From NCBI GenBank assembly GCA_921293015.1, contig OV121086.1:38811194-38875193 (forward strand): DNA of 64,000 nt, read 5' to 3'. Below the pieces are notes generated by a model. It searched no databases. It saw only the letters and a program-made list of their open reading frames with translations, and was not told the DNA's origin. Positions 13,760 through 24,574 of this stretch are shown piece after piece. Numbering within the stretch: the stretch's first letter is position 1; every line of letters begins with the position of its first letter. A program made the position numbers and the translations under genes. This stretch comes from Phorcus lineatus. Its lineage: Eukaryota; Mollusca; Gastropoda; Trochida; Trochidae.

Positions 13760-14031
13760 ATTTCACTTATATCGCGGCTGGTAGTATTATTGCAGGGAGA
13801 AAGCCCGCAACACCATTGTGGCTATGCATTGCGGTGAAACCTGCGAGCATCGGCTGGAACTAGCGAACCATAGGTGGTACGGCCTGAATTTCAGTGTGGC
13901 AATGCACCTAAACCTGACCGCGTGTAGAACAGTTCTCTACTGCAGACAAAGTTGGCGAGCCCCTGGCGGGATTCGAACCAAGGACATCCTGATCCGAAGC
14001 CGAACGCGCTAACCACTGCGCTATCCCGCCC
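13760..14031 (-). mobile_element. tRNA-derived SINE
   Basis: Read on the minus strand the element starts near 14,031 with a tRNA-like head: an A box (TAGCGCAGTGGTTAGCGC) and a B box (GGTTCGAATCC), with a possible anticodon-loop TCG (tRNA-Arg-like). The cloverleaf pairs only poorly, so this is not a working tRNA. The body runs to about 13,760. The 7-bp string CCTGATG at 13,753-13,759 and 14,032-14,038 is a plausible target-site duplication. Confidence 0.75.
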
Positions 14032-14534
14032 CCTGATGGAATGATAGTCATAAAATTTACAATATCATTTACTTTCATGTATTTTGTCCAGAATATGTTC
14101 TTTGTGCAGGTCTATGACGAATGGACCTTAAATATGAACCTGATTGGTATTCCTTTTCAATACACGATACATATAATGTTTAAGTGAGGCATTTCACAAC
14201 TTGATAGCAGATGGACAACAAGGATAGCTGTGTATAATCAATATCCTTATTGTCACTGGCGACGTTTCCTTATAGATTCTGATATCCTTTAAAACATATT
14301 GAAACATCCCTTTTTTTTATAAATTGTTTATTCATCTTAATTAGATATAATAATGTGATTAGATAAATAGATATATGTATATATGAATAAATAGATATAC
14401 AAATAATAAATAAGAGATGGATGGAGAGATAGGTTTATAGATACAATGAATAAATGAATGATTTTTTATAAAGGCAACACCTGTCAAATTTAAAAAGGAA
14501 TTAATATATCAACATACTTTTTAAGTTTAAAAAA

Positions 14535-14651
14535 TGCAGTCAATGATCGGCATGGGGATCACGAAGGTTTCGGCGGCTTACAGTTGATTTGGTTGGATTG
14601 CTTACTGCTTAGTCTCAGTGATTAGCCCCCCATGCCATCGGACCGCACTGG
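14535..14651 (+). other. Conserved hairpin element, copy in unit C
   Basis: The stem arms GGCATGGGGATCAC and GTGATTAGCCCCCCATGCC are unchanged compared with copies A and B, while the loop is longer and altered (an extra TTACTGC-like segment). Stem conservation with loop change supports a structural constraint or recent spread. Confidence 0.6.
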
Positions 14652-16576
14652 TAGTAGAGGTCATTTATACATATTTATATGGTTAAGTTACCCCCTTTTC
14701 TTCATACACAGTGTGCAGTGATCAAACGTCTTTGATGATTATACCATACAAAGACATAAGACAAAACTGTTTACTTAATCAAAGTTCTTCCTCTCATTAT
14801 TTATGAAAAAATAATTTTGCAATAAATCCTTTGCAAAGTTTGATAACATTACAAAATGATCTGATTTGCCTATTTATTACGTTAGTTCGTATTTCTGTTA
14901 CTATATTTAAATATCGCCAATCTCTAAATAAAGCACTATTGAAAAGTAATATTACTGGCTGAAATCAAACTATGTTTAGAGAATGGTCAATACTGTTAGG
15001 AAGTTCATTAAAATGTACATTTGAAAATTTTTTGGAATGTATTTTATTAGTTGTTCTTGCCTATCAAACGTAATAAATAAGATTTCAAAACCGAAATAAG
15101 GACTTTCCAGAAGATCAATAAATAGGCCTAGCATTATGGTATGACACAAGGGAGGCAACTCTGTTTGTTATATGTTGTTATATGTCTAAGTTGTTATTGA
15201 TGCAAAGATACTATTAGTTTAAAACAGGTTATACCCATTTCTTATGTTGCCTGACAATATTTCACCCAAATTTCACTGCGTGGCTAAGTATTTCTTTTAG
15301 GAAATAGTTTCATGCTCATTGTATTCATTAAGCTAAACTTGGTTTCTTAAATCTGAGTTAAACTGTATATTGATCATTAAAGCAGATACTCTTAAGGTAA
15401 TATTATTCTTATTGAGGTGATCAATTATTCTGAAAACAGAGTTCTGTTCAGATTAACCTACACTTCGATGCACAAATTATTAAATCATATATTATTTATT
15501 GTTGAAGAAGATGAAGATATCATGCCAAACACTCATGTAAGTGAAAAATGCTTATACAAATATGTTTCATGTTTGGACTAAATCTTTTGTCACATTTTTG
15601 CTAGATAATGAATTATTGAAACGAAAACGTAACCAAAAAACACAAGAGCAAATAATTTAAAACGGGTCAGTTTGAATAATCAGTTCTTATCAATATGTTA
15701 ATGGTAAAGAAATCATATTTTAAGAAGCCCCAAATTTCAAATTGCCATTGAAGAAAACCTTGCAATTGGAACTAATTACCTTCATATCTTGCCTTTGCTG
15801 CACAACATATATATCAGACTGATGTTACTTGGATATATGATCATGAGCATTGTGTGTTTTGTTCTTATGACACTTGTAATTTAGTAACCTTATATATATA
15901 AACGTGAATAGAAAGTTCTTGGCCATGTATCTTGTTTCATATCGAATGATGCCAATTTCTTTTTATAAATCAGATAACATGTGAAAGGTATGAATCTGTG
16001 TATGAACTTTAATGTGTTAAGTTTCTCTTCAATTAGGTCACATACTTCAGATATATTGATCTTTTTTCTGCAGGCAAATTATGAAAGATTTTTTGAAAGA
16101 GAGTTCAATTTTAGAAATTAAATCGTATCGATTTTGATAAAAGAAAGAATAAACTCAATGACTTGCAAGAGTGTCACATTGGTTGGGTACATGAGACTTG
16201 CTCTTCCATAGGCTGAATATAAGCATGTAGGGAATGTCCTTCTATCGTATGTTAGGTATCGAATGATCCAAATCTGTTATATATTCAGATGCCAGGTAAT
16301 AGGTATAAGTATACAATACTTTTCTCTGTCAAGTTCCATTTCTTAAAACAATATTTGTATGGAAATTTATCTCGCCAGATAAAATTCTAAAAAGGTTATT
16401 TTTTAAAGGAACATTAGATATGAACAAATATCTGAATGATCCGACATTGTACAAGTCGTTGAGTTACAACTGAACTTAAATGACCAAAACAATGCTTTTA
16501 TGTAAAATTCAAATTTTCATGTCATCAACTTGTTGCTGGAAGGATAAGGTTTTATCCAAAAATTGACATGACACTC

Positions 16577-16596
16577 TAACAACAACAACAACAACA
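16577..16596. repeat. (AAC)n microsatellite
   Basis: Six to seven tandem AAC triplets, absent from the matching place in copies A and B. Confidence 0.9.
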
Positions 16597-18370
16597 CTGT
16601 TTTATCAAGGAATTCGCCTGCATGATAATCATATTATAAACATCCGTTTATCAGCAAATTGTAATACTACATTATTATGTCAAGAGGTTAAGTTTATTGA
16701 ATGTCGTTGATAACTGTCTGTCAAACCATCGACGACAAAACTGTCTTATAAACGAACACGAATCTAAATGATATAATTTAGTAATAAACGAAATAATGCT
16801 AAATACAACAACTATTCTATTTCTAACCTTACACACTATGTACAGGACATCTTACAATTGTTTTAATGGAAAGCTATGTTCGTGTTAAATTCCATTTTAA
16901 TTCGTGACACTCATCATGAGCTAAAGTTGAAGGACACAGTTCAATTTATATTTAAGTTTGCCTTAAATAAATACATTAGAGCAGCGAATAGTTTCCAATT
17001 ATCACTTGGTCTCTTATTGACATTTGCAATATTTGAAAAATATGACCGGAAGAGTGATGTCTAATTACTTACGCATGGGATTTTTAAGATGATGTAAAAG
17101 TCTCCGTTAACTGGAAAACACGTTTCACGTTTTAGAACATACTCATTAGATATATTTTAAAGATATTACTCTTTTCGAAAAAGTACATATCTTCCAATCT
17201 TGCAGACTTGTCTGTGTTTTTTATATTTAATAATCTCTTTGGATAAATTGCCTTTTGAATGTAGAATCAATATTTCAAATATATAAATTGTGTCTTCTCG
17301 AAAACAGTGGTATGTTATTATCAAATTTATCTTCAAATAGGTGCATCAATGAAACCTTGGATACTTGGGGGGAAAGTCATCTAAATGAAAAACAAATAGC
17401 AAGCCCTTTGTTAAGGAGTATTTCCCACTCTCATATTCTTTTATTTACCTTCAAGATATGTAATGTTATTGAAATATAGAACCTATACACTGTAGATTTC
17501 CAAGGATATACCAACAAAATTGAAAAGGTTTTTAAAACAATAATATTGATATTTGAAGCGTATGTATGACCCTCATGTGACATTCAACACTTATATCAAC
17601 GTTATTTTGAAGGGGTTTGTTTTCTTGAACTTTTGTATCAATAGACCAAATTTTTCTTGAATCAGTTGAAGTATTTTGATGGTAGAAAGTGTGAATTATT
17701 TCATGTGTAACATTCTTCATAGCATAGTGTTAGGAATCTGTTTAGGCTAGATACGATAGTGATCACCGGATATAAAATAATTCGTTTTGAATGAATTCAG
17801 AAATACATTGCTGGTCTTTTTTTTGCATATTTCTTTATAAGGTAAATTTCAAGATCATTTAAAATCATAAAAACATGCTGAAGGAACATTTACTGCTAAA
17901 AATTGCAAATGAATCAACGTTATGAGATTAGCATATGTAAAAAAGCCGAACGAAAGGAAACTACGTATGTTAAACAGTAGCATCTGCCATTTACAAAGTT
18001 TGTACCGGGTAGCAAAGGAGCACTTTGACAATATCATTATCTGATTGATTAATATCAACATTTTGTTATTTACTTAGCAATTTGTTTTGATGGAACGGCG
18101 TTAATCTCTCGTTTGCACGTTTCTTATAAAAATATGATTTTGTTTAAAGAGTCACATAAGAATCACGATTGATGATCATATTTTACCGTCAAAAGAAATC
18201 ATGACCAAATTGTCTTCAGCAAAGCCTTTTTACAATCCTTCCTTTGACGATGATTTTTTAAATATTTTGATTCAAAGTTTAAAATCACATCAATCTTTAT
18301 TCATGAAAGAGATACTTGACTTTGTAGGGAAAGTTTCTCTTCGTTTGTAGTGTGGAAATTTCAGCCTATA

Positions 18371-18995
18371 CAGCTGCATACCGAAAGTTTGTTAACTTGC
18401 CAGTTAATCGTAGTGCAAATATCATGTAATTTGGGTTTCGTTTCAACGTCAATAGAATAACTTCAGCAAGACTGACAATGGATCACCCACTGTCCATGTG
18501 TGATTGCCATTCTTGAACTCATTTTGGCATTTTTTGGTCACTCGTGAAAAAAATTAGAATTTTGGCATATGGATATAGACAGAAGAGGTCACATTTTCGA
18601 AATTTCGATTTCGTTAAATGTCGAATAAAATGTTCCATATCGACTCTCTGAGATTAAAACCAACATAATCACATTGACGTTGTGCTAAGGTACAAACGTG
18701 ACTAATGTTTAAAGAAACTGATAACTTATAAAGGATTTCATGGAGAAAAATAAAAATTAGTGTTTTCGGAATTTTGACCCCTGGTCACTTCAATGATCTG
18801 CCAAAACTGTTACGGGTAATTAAGGGGTTCGATAAACCTTTGCCTTAAAGAAGAATGGATCCGCATATGGGTATTGAAAATTCAATATTGTACGTTTCTT
18901 TTTCGCAACGCTACGATACCTCAAAGGCATCTCAAATATCATGATATTTGCACTAGTATATTCAGGTATGTGAACAAATATTTTGCATGCAGCTG
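18371..18995. mobile_element. TA-flanked TIR element (MITE), copy 2, inverted
   Basis: A 625-bp relative of 9271-9878 in the opposite orientation, starting CAGCTGCATACC and ending GCATGCAGCTG, with TA at each side. It interrupts unit C inside CCTATACTATAAAGC; the uninterrupted site is present at about 4674 and 8967, which fixes both the boundaries and the TA duplication. Confidence 0.9.
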
Positions 18996-19139
18996 TACTA
19001 ATATTTATCTTTGGAACGTTTCTAGAAACATCAAGTTGGTTGATTGTGAAATGAAGGCTTGTCATTACAGACGGTATATATTGATAAATTAAACACTTGA
19101 AATGCTTCCTTTTGCCATGCACTGAAGATGACGTTTAGA

Positions 19140-19330
19140 CTAACCCATCTAAATAATTTCAATAAGGATAAGACGCTTTTGTCAGTTATTTTAAATAAGT
19201 ATTCTAAAAATTAAATTACATGGCTTACCTTCATGTTGTCATGAAGTTTTATGCATGATTTGGATAAAATCGGATGAATTAATGTGTAATATGATCACAT
19301 TTCTTTAAATGTTTTCAAGATGATTTCATT
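19140..19330. repeat. Short repeat flank related to 12,600-13,045
   Basis: It resembles the two parts of 12,600-13,045 joined without the ~270-bp insert seen there. Confidence 0.5.
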
Positions 19331-19539
19331 TTAGTTTTGATCGAACAGTTTCCTTATTATTATTATGCAGGAGAAATTATAATCCTCAATAGAATCCAAT
19401 TACAATTCTAAGGGAATTGTAGCCAGATTAGGGTATATTTTAGCATGAGTAGTTAATCAATTGAGGAAATACATTAAAAACGACATATCTTTATTTTCAC
19501 ATAAGTGTTTTAAAGTCTTATTCTATCTCCAGTACTCTA

Positions 19540-20130
19540 GTTTTCAGCGGTTTATAGTTGATTCGTTTGGTTCGCATTAGTAAGCGATGTTGATTTCTCA
19601 TATTTACCCCTTTTTCTTCGTTTACAGTAACCTGTGATAACAAGTCATCTGGGATTATTTGATATAAACTATAAATCAAAACTATTCAAATGACCAGAAC
19701 CTTTCGTTTTATCATTTATGAAAATATCATTTTGCAAAATCAAATTTATATTACCACAAAATTATCTGAATTGTCTCCTGATTACTTTGTTTGGTATTTC
19801 TGTTGTTTAATTTAAATATGCCTTATTTCTAAATAAGGCACTGTTGATAAGTAATATCATTGGCTGGAATCTATGGAATCTCATTGCTGCCAGCAGTGAG
19901 AAAAATTTACAAAAGTTCTAATAAGATGATATTTCCATTTAATTAGATAATAGTTTTGGCGTTTCAAGGTTTATTCCAGTTCATTTCTTAGAAAAGTTTC
20001 ATGCTCCTTGTATTCATTTAGCTCATCTCCCTTTCTTAAATCTGAGTTAAATGTATAAGACTGTTTACCTGATGTTACTCATAAGACAACACTCGTCGAA
20101 TTGTAGCAGTTTAATCATTTTGACATTACA
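19540..20130. repeat. Strongly diverged fragment of the 4.8-kb unit
   Basis: It follows copy A from about 1370 to 2260 (GCGGTTTATAGTTGATTCG; CTAAATAAGGCACT; CATGCTCCTTGTATTCAT) with many changes. The left arm of the conserved hairpin is missing. Confidence 0.6.
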
Positions 20131-20267
20131 TGTGTCGCCAGTCACCGACACTTCGTTACCCAAATTAGTTAAGTTTATAAACACAGGTTAGAAAATGAAA
20201 ATAATCTATACCCAAACAATTATCTCATGTACGGACTAATTCTTTTGTCACATTTCTCCTGTATTAT

Positions 20268-20863
20268 CAATCTCATTAAAATGAAATCTAACATTGCTGC
20301 ACTACGTAACGCAGATTATAGATCTCAATGGGCTCTCTTACTCAAGCCGTCAGGTTAACCTTTGCTTCTGTGTGACATGTAAACATCATTGGCTTGCCGC
20401 TGATACCATCAAGCAATCACTATTATTCAACGATTACTACAAACTAAAAGACGAAACGTTTATTCAACGTAACTGTTTCCAGAATTAGCATTTGGATTGA
20501 TACGGTCTACTAAAGGATAACGTTGAGGAATGCATATTTTGCTTTGCGAAAGATAAGTCCATAGCTTCGATTTGACTTCTTTGTCCAACAAACCGAGCTA
20601 GGGTAAATTGAATGTACATAAAATACATTAATTCGGGTATTTAAGCAGTTCGACATTCGGAAAACATTCGGATGTTTTTAAGTTTCCGAGATCTGAAAAG
20701 CGTACAAGCGAAATGCAACTCGCCTGCACCATAGATTACGGGGCGAATTCGTTGATTGGCTGATTTGAATTATGTCAGAGGCAAACCTGACGGCTCAACA
20801 GAGCCTGGTGAGATCTACACGCATAATGTAGTGAAGCATTTTAATTTCATTTCAATGAGATTG
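20268..20863. mobile_element. 596-bp foldback/TIR element
   Basis: The left end (CAATCTCATTAAAATGAAAT) is repeated inverted at the right end (ATTTCATTTCAATGAGATTG). Arms of about 90 bp stay similar as far as GCCGTCAGGTT. A related but right-truncated copy lies at 58,645-59,312. The ORF 20,294-20,488 is not protein-like. No clear target duplication was found. Confidence 0.75.
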
Positions 20864-21026
20864 CTATATTAAGAGTCTAAATTGTGGTTTGACGAAAACT
20901 TTGGCGTGAATCAACTAGCGAAATCTGTAGGTACAGTGTTCTGAGTGCTGTCTGTACTAAGTTTTTTCTATGCAGGTGTAATGGCCTATGATATATTTAC
21001 ATAACCTATATAACTCACTAGTATAA

Positions 21027-21590
21027 CCTATCCTCACATATGGAGCGGCAATCTGGGGACTCTATGAACATAAAGCTCTTAATACAATCTTAAATCGAAC
21101 CTGTCGCTTTTTTTCTTGGCGCTAACAGAACATAATCAAAAATCGCCACAAGAGGAGATATGGGTTGGACTTAATGTCTAATAAAAGAACTCCTGGAAGT
21201 ATACAGATTTTGGATGAGACAAAACGAATACTTGAATGTAGACTCCCGCTCAAAGTGCACAAGTGGTCACTCAAACGAAGGAGATATTTGGAAAATAGAG
21301 TAACTAAGCAAATCGCTGGGTCTCAAGCAATACCTCCTCCTGGACAAAGTATGTAATCAAGCTTTACGCCAGCAGCTATACATATCAGATGATCAGAAGT
21401 GGTTTAATGTTTTTTTGAAAGACAAGGGGAATCTACTGAATGGAAATAAACTAAGGACTTATCGCCTGTTCAAGAAAGCTTAAGCCCGGAACCCAATGTA
21501 ACCAGCACTCATCTAGATACAACCGCAAGTTCTCCATACCACTCAGGGCCTGCAGTCTACCCCTCGGTAGATATTCTAAGCCGTGGGTAT
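21027..21590 (+). pseudogene. LINE reverse transcriptase C-terminal remnant
   Basis: Conceptual translation gives LTYGAAIWG, then NRTCRFF, and after a one-base frameshift near 21,110 FLGANRT, RGDMGW, KLRTYRLFKKA and RYNRKFSIPLRACSLPLGRY. These follow the usual order at the C-terminal end of non-LTR retrotransposon polymerases (a ...RFFLG...GDMGW...LRTYR...F..G...I..GRY pattern). Stops and frameshifts break the frame (for example TAA at 21,117-21,119), so it is dead. The catalytic polymerase part upstream is missing. Confidence 0.75.
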
Positions 21591-21640
21591 GTGTATGTGG
21601 GTATGTGTATGTTTGTATACGAGTAGATGTGGATAGGTAT
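21584..21640. repeat. TATG/GT-rich low-complexity tract
   Basis: Imperfect repeats of GTGGGTATGTGTAT form a short degenerate tract directly after the LINE remnant. Confidence 0.7.
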
Positions 21641-22035
21641 ACATATGTGTTCGCGAGAAATTTATTAAGCTATTGTGTTTGTAGGTACGTGCTACATATG
21701 TGTATGTAGGTGTGAACGAGTGAATGTATATTTGTGGCAGTAAATGATAGTATTTGCGTGATCTCGAGCGTTATTTGTTGAAAAGATAATGTTGCCTGTG
21801 TGTAAATGTATTATGCTATCATTGTGGAACATGAAATGGGTAAATAACTGTTTTGATATTTGGTTTTAATATCTTAATATCATATTGCATTGCAGTGATG
21901 TCTAGTGACATAGGCCTTAAAGCCGGTTTATTTTGGAATATATGTATGTTTAATGTATTGTATCTCATAATAAGCACGTGACACTTTGATAAACATTTAC
22001 CCTCCCTCTTCTCTCTGTTTGTTCCCAGCATTTCT

Positions 22036-22572
22036 TCAGTTTCTTTTCAATCCATCTTTCACTCTTTCCTTCATCTCTTTGTTTTTCAAGATGTCCTCCT
22101 GGACTTTCAGGGTTTGTTCCCACATTTCTTCAATGCCTTTTACCTCTCTCTCTTTATCAGTTTGAGAAATTGTCTCTGGTGCATCGGTCTTAGTATCAGC
22201 AGTTGTATCATTCTTTGCTCGTTTCTGTGGAGGCTCCAGCTCCGTTTCTGGACATCGTTTTTTCCGTATATCTTGTCCTGATTCAAACACTATTCCACAC
22301 ATGTCACAGGAAGGCATGCTTTCGTCTTCTGAGTACACGGGGGAAGCCTCGAGAGGATTGAAGAAGTCATCTGTAGGAGTGGCGGAGATGCTTTCTCGAG
22401 TAGTAGTGGTGGCGGCGGCGGTGGTGGTATATGCGGCGGCGGCGGGGGTATTTGCGGCAGTGACGGCGGTGGTCGTATTTGCGGCGGCAGCGAAAATGGT
22501 AGACTGATGCTTTTGTGCTTCTGTGTCCTTTCTAGAAAACTGTCTCCCACATTCTGGACATGTTGCTTCCAT
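22036..22572 (-). CDS. Small zinc-finger-like protein next to Polinton-type integrase
   Basis: A 178-residue ORF starting 44 nt downstream of the integrase stop on the same strand. Residues 5-19 hold CPECGRQFSRKDTEAQKH, a C2H2-like finger, and a second CDMCG motif lies near residue 90, again without a complete His pair. Between them is a low-complexity Ala/Thr tract (about 27-60) encoded by GCC/GCG-type triplet repeats. The C-terminal third is charged and probably coiled-coil (KEREVKGIEEMWEQ). Close spacing and common strand suggest it belongs to the same element as the integrase. It could be one of the small accessory proteins of Polintons, but I cannot match it to a named one. Confidence 0.55.
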   Translation of the reverse strand: MEATCPECGRQFSRKDTEAQKHQSTIFAAAANTTTAVTAANTPAAAAYTTTAAATTTTRESISATPTDDFFNPLEASPVYSEDESMPSCDMCGIVFESGQDIRKKRCPETELEPPQKRAKNDTTADTKTDAPETISQTDKEREVKGIEEMWEQTLKVQEDILKNKEMKERVKDGLKRN

Positions 22573-22616
22573 GGTGGTTGTGTCTCAGATGAGAAGTTCA
22601 TGACACATTTTGGTAT

Positions 22617-23678
22617 TTATGCTGCCTGGAAATCCTGTTCTCTTATCCAGCTGTTAAATTTCTTTGGGTATCCCATCCATTTCATATACACTTCTTTCCT
22701 ACCAGCCCGTTTTCGCTTCTTTAATACCTTCTGACCTCGCCACAAAGTGTCTGTTGACTTATCCACTCGCTGAAGTTCATTTGTATAAAAAGTACCGGTG
22801 ATTGGGTCTTCAGCCATATCTTTGACGTTATAGACTGGTGTCTCATCTCTATAGTATCGTCTGCTGACAATAAATGTTTCCTCTGTCCACTTCTCCAGAT
22901 AGTCCTGTTGAAAAGCATACCTTGGATGAGACAGTCGCACCTTATCCCCTACTCTAAATTTAAAGGCTTTCTTTCTGTCGGGTACATGCCTCTTCTCTAC
23001 CTTGAGGGGAACTGGTTTTATCAGTGGATCAATGTGTTGTTCTTTCCATACAACCGATTCATTGTTCTTGTCAATATCATGGTTGTAGTCACTCACAACA
23101 TCTTGTAAAACATCCAGATAGTGGTAGGTCTGTTTATAAGTAAAGAATCTATACATGGTAGTCTTCAGTGTCCTTATTACTCTCTCTACATAAGATGTCT
23201 TGGTTTCATTATGTGTGACATAATAGTTAATACCTTTCCTGGCTAAATAGGATCTCACCTTTTTGTTGTCAAATTCGCGACCTTTGTCAGATATTATAAT
23301 TTGTGGTTCATTAGCAGTAGAAAATATCTTTCTCAAGGCTTTGATAAAAGCATCTGGATTTTTATTTTGTAAGGGTTCTACCCATAGGAACCTTGTAAAT
23401 ACATTGATAACCACCAATAGGTATTCTACACCATTATTATCTGAAGCTATATCGGAGACGTCACCCAAGTCTATATCCCAGCGGTTATTCAAACCAGCTG
23501 ACACGACTCTGTCCCCTTTGATATAGTAGTGAAGAGGTCGTTGCAATGTATAGGCATCTTGAGATGAACGCCATTTCTTGATTTGACCTAAGCCAAAATC
23601 AAATTTCCCTTCCCTTTTCACTATATAATACTGTGGCAGATTCCAAGTGGCTTTGTGGTTATTCTTGAGAAAACACTC
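22617..23678 (-). CDS. Polinton/Maverick-type integrase with chromodomain
   Basis: The frame is open from 23,678 to the stop at 22,617 (353 residues); a GTG at 23,621 would be a later start. A retroviral-type DDE integrase core is clear: first Asp in WDIDLGDVSD, second in IISDKGREFDN, and Glu in SYVERVIRTLKTTMYRF. A pre-core QDAYTLQRP motif matches this transposon-derived integrase family. The C-terminus (WRGQKVLKKRKRAGRKEVY and KWMGYPKKFNSWI) is a chromodomain, as in Polinton/Maverick integrases, which insert the element DNA. No Polinton polymerase B, packaging ATPase, protease or capsid gene is visible in the window, so this is probably a fragment. The core frame is intact. Confidence 0.88.
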   Translation of the reverse strand, partial: ECFLKNNHKATWNLPQYYIVKREGKFDFGLGQIKKWRSSQDAYTLQRPLHYYIKGDRVVSAGLNNRWDIDLGDVSDIASDNNGVEYLLVVINVFTRFLWVEPLQNKNPDAFIKALRKIFSTANEPQIIISDKGREFDNKKVRSYLARKGINYYVTHNETKTSYVERVIRTLKTTMYRFFTYKQTYHYLDVLQDVVSDYNHDIDKNNESVVWKEQHIDPLIKPVPLKVEKRHVPDRKKAFKFRVGDKVRLSHPRYAFQQDYLEKWTEETFIVSRRYYRDETPVYNVKDMAEDPITGTFYTNELQRVDKSTDTLWRGQKVLKKRKRAGRKEVYMKWMGYPKKFNSWIREQDFQAA

Positions 23679-23679
23679 C

Positions 23680-23812
23680 TAACGCTGCTACAATACAGTT
23701 TCGATGGACCTGAAAAGGAGGCTGGATGTTTGGGATTAAAATAAATGCTGGACAAATACTCTTTCCATCCTTCTGATAGCATGGTTGGGCTACAAATGAT
23801 ATGTTTACACAC
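23680..23812 (-). pseudogene. Frameshifted N-terminal part of the integrase
   Basis: The adjoining frame encodes GWKEYLSSIYFNPKHP and ASFSGPSKLY, which is the start typical of Polinton integrases (a Y/F-x-P-x-HP-x-SF-x-G pattern before the core). It joins the main frame only through a one-base shift near 23,680, after which LKNNHKATWNLPQYYIVKRE continues into the core. So the integrase appears to carry one frameshift in this copy, or a sequencing error. Confidence 0.6.
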
Positions 23813-23819
23813 CCGAGCT

Positions 23820-24574
23820 AGCTTTATATCGAGAGCACACAGTTCACTGATAATGTAAACACAACCTTTCCAAGTTTGCTTGAGTTACTAGGTCACTGCA
23901 CTACCATGATCGAATTCTCGCCTAAGGAGCCTGTAAGGATTCCTATATCTAATTATTCATAGCATTCAACATTCGTAACATGTTTACGTTTTACCAGATT
24001 TTACTGCTTAGGCCATACATATATATTTTTTTAATCATAACAAATACAAATAGGCTGTCGTGACAGCATGCGCCTCGCGAGTTATTTTTAGACTGGGGTA
24101 TTAATAACAGTCTGGTTATTGCAACATAATGACGTGTTTCTATAAAAAGCTCGGCACCATCGGTGTGTTGGCGCTGAACTGTCATTTTCTATTAATCAGA
24201 GGACGGAAGATATGACAAAAGAACGAGGTGCAGCCAATGTCATGCATGCGTTTCTTCAAGTAGTTGCATGATGGCGGAGCCGATTTGGCGAGTTCAGATA
24301 TCAAATAGCACCCTTAAGGAGTTGTATCATAACCTCAGCACGCACATTTGAAAAAAGGACTCTCAAGAACAATAATATCCTGCATTGTGTAAGAAGTTAA
24401 TATATACTGTATTGGGTAATATGTATGTTCATGGGCATATCGTGCTCTCTCACTGAACTAGTTCCTCCCCTTTCGTAGGTTTGCAACCTCATGCAACTTT
24501 CTACTGTGTACTTATACAGGCCTTGTGTGACCCAATTGTTCACCTAGTATAACAAGTTTTTTTCTGAGACTTCC
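23820..24574. other. Spacer without recognised feature
   Basis: No gene, RNA or repeat boundary that I can support. The minus-strand ORF at 23,991-24,185 has no recognisable motif. Confidence 0.5.

Larger units (their letters stand above)
14045..19090. repeat. 4.8-kb unit, diverged copy C
   Basis: From about 14,047 it follows copy A from position ~865 to the unit end, in the same order and orientation, with many substitutions and indels. The extra ~360 bp at about 15,480-15,780 has no counterpart in A or B. Near its end the unit is split by a TA-flanked MITE (18,371-18,995); the intact target is seen in copies A (~4676) and B (~8970). Confidence 0.8.

Noticed and set aside
13950..14031. Functional tRNA gene on the minus strand
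   Set aside because: A and B boxes are present but the acceptor, anticodon and T stems pair poorly, and a SINE body with target duplication follows.
22301..22507. Plus-strand ORF rich in Val/Ala
   Set aside because: Antisense shadow of the triplet-repeat tract in the zinc-finger-like ORF.
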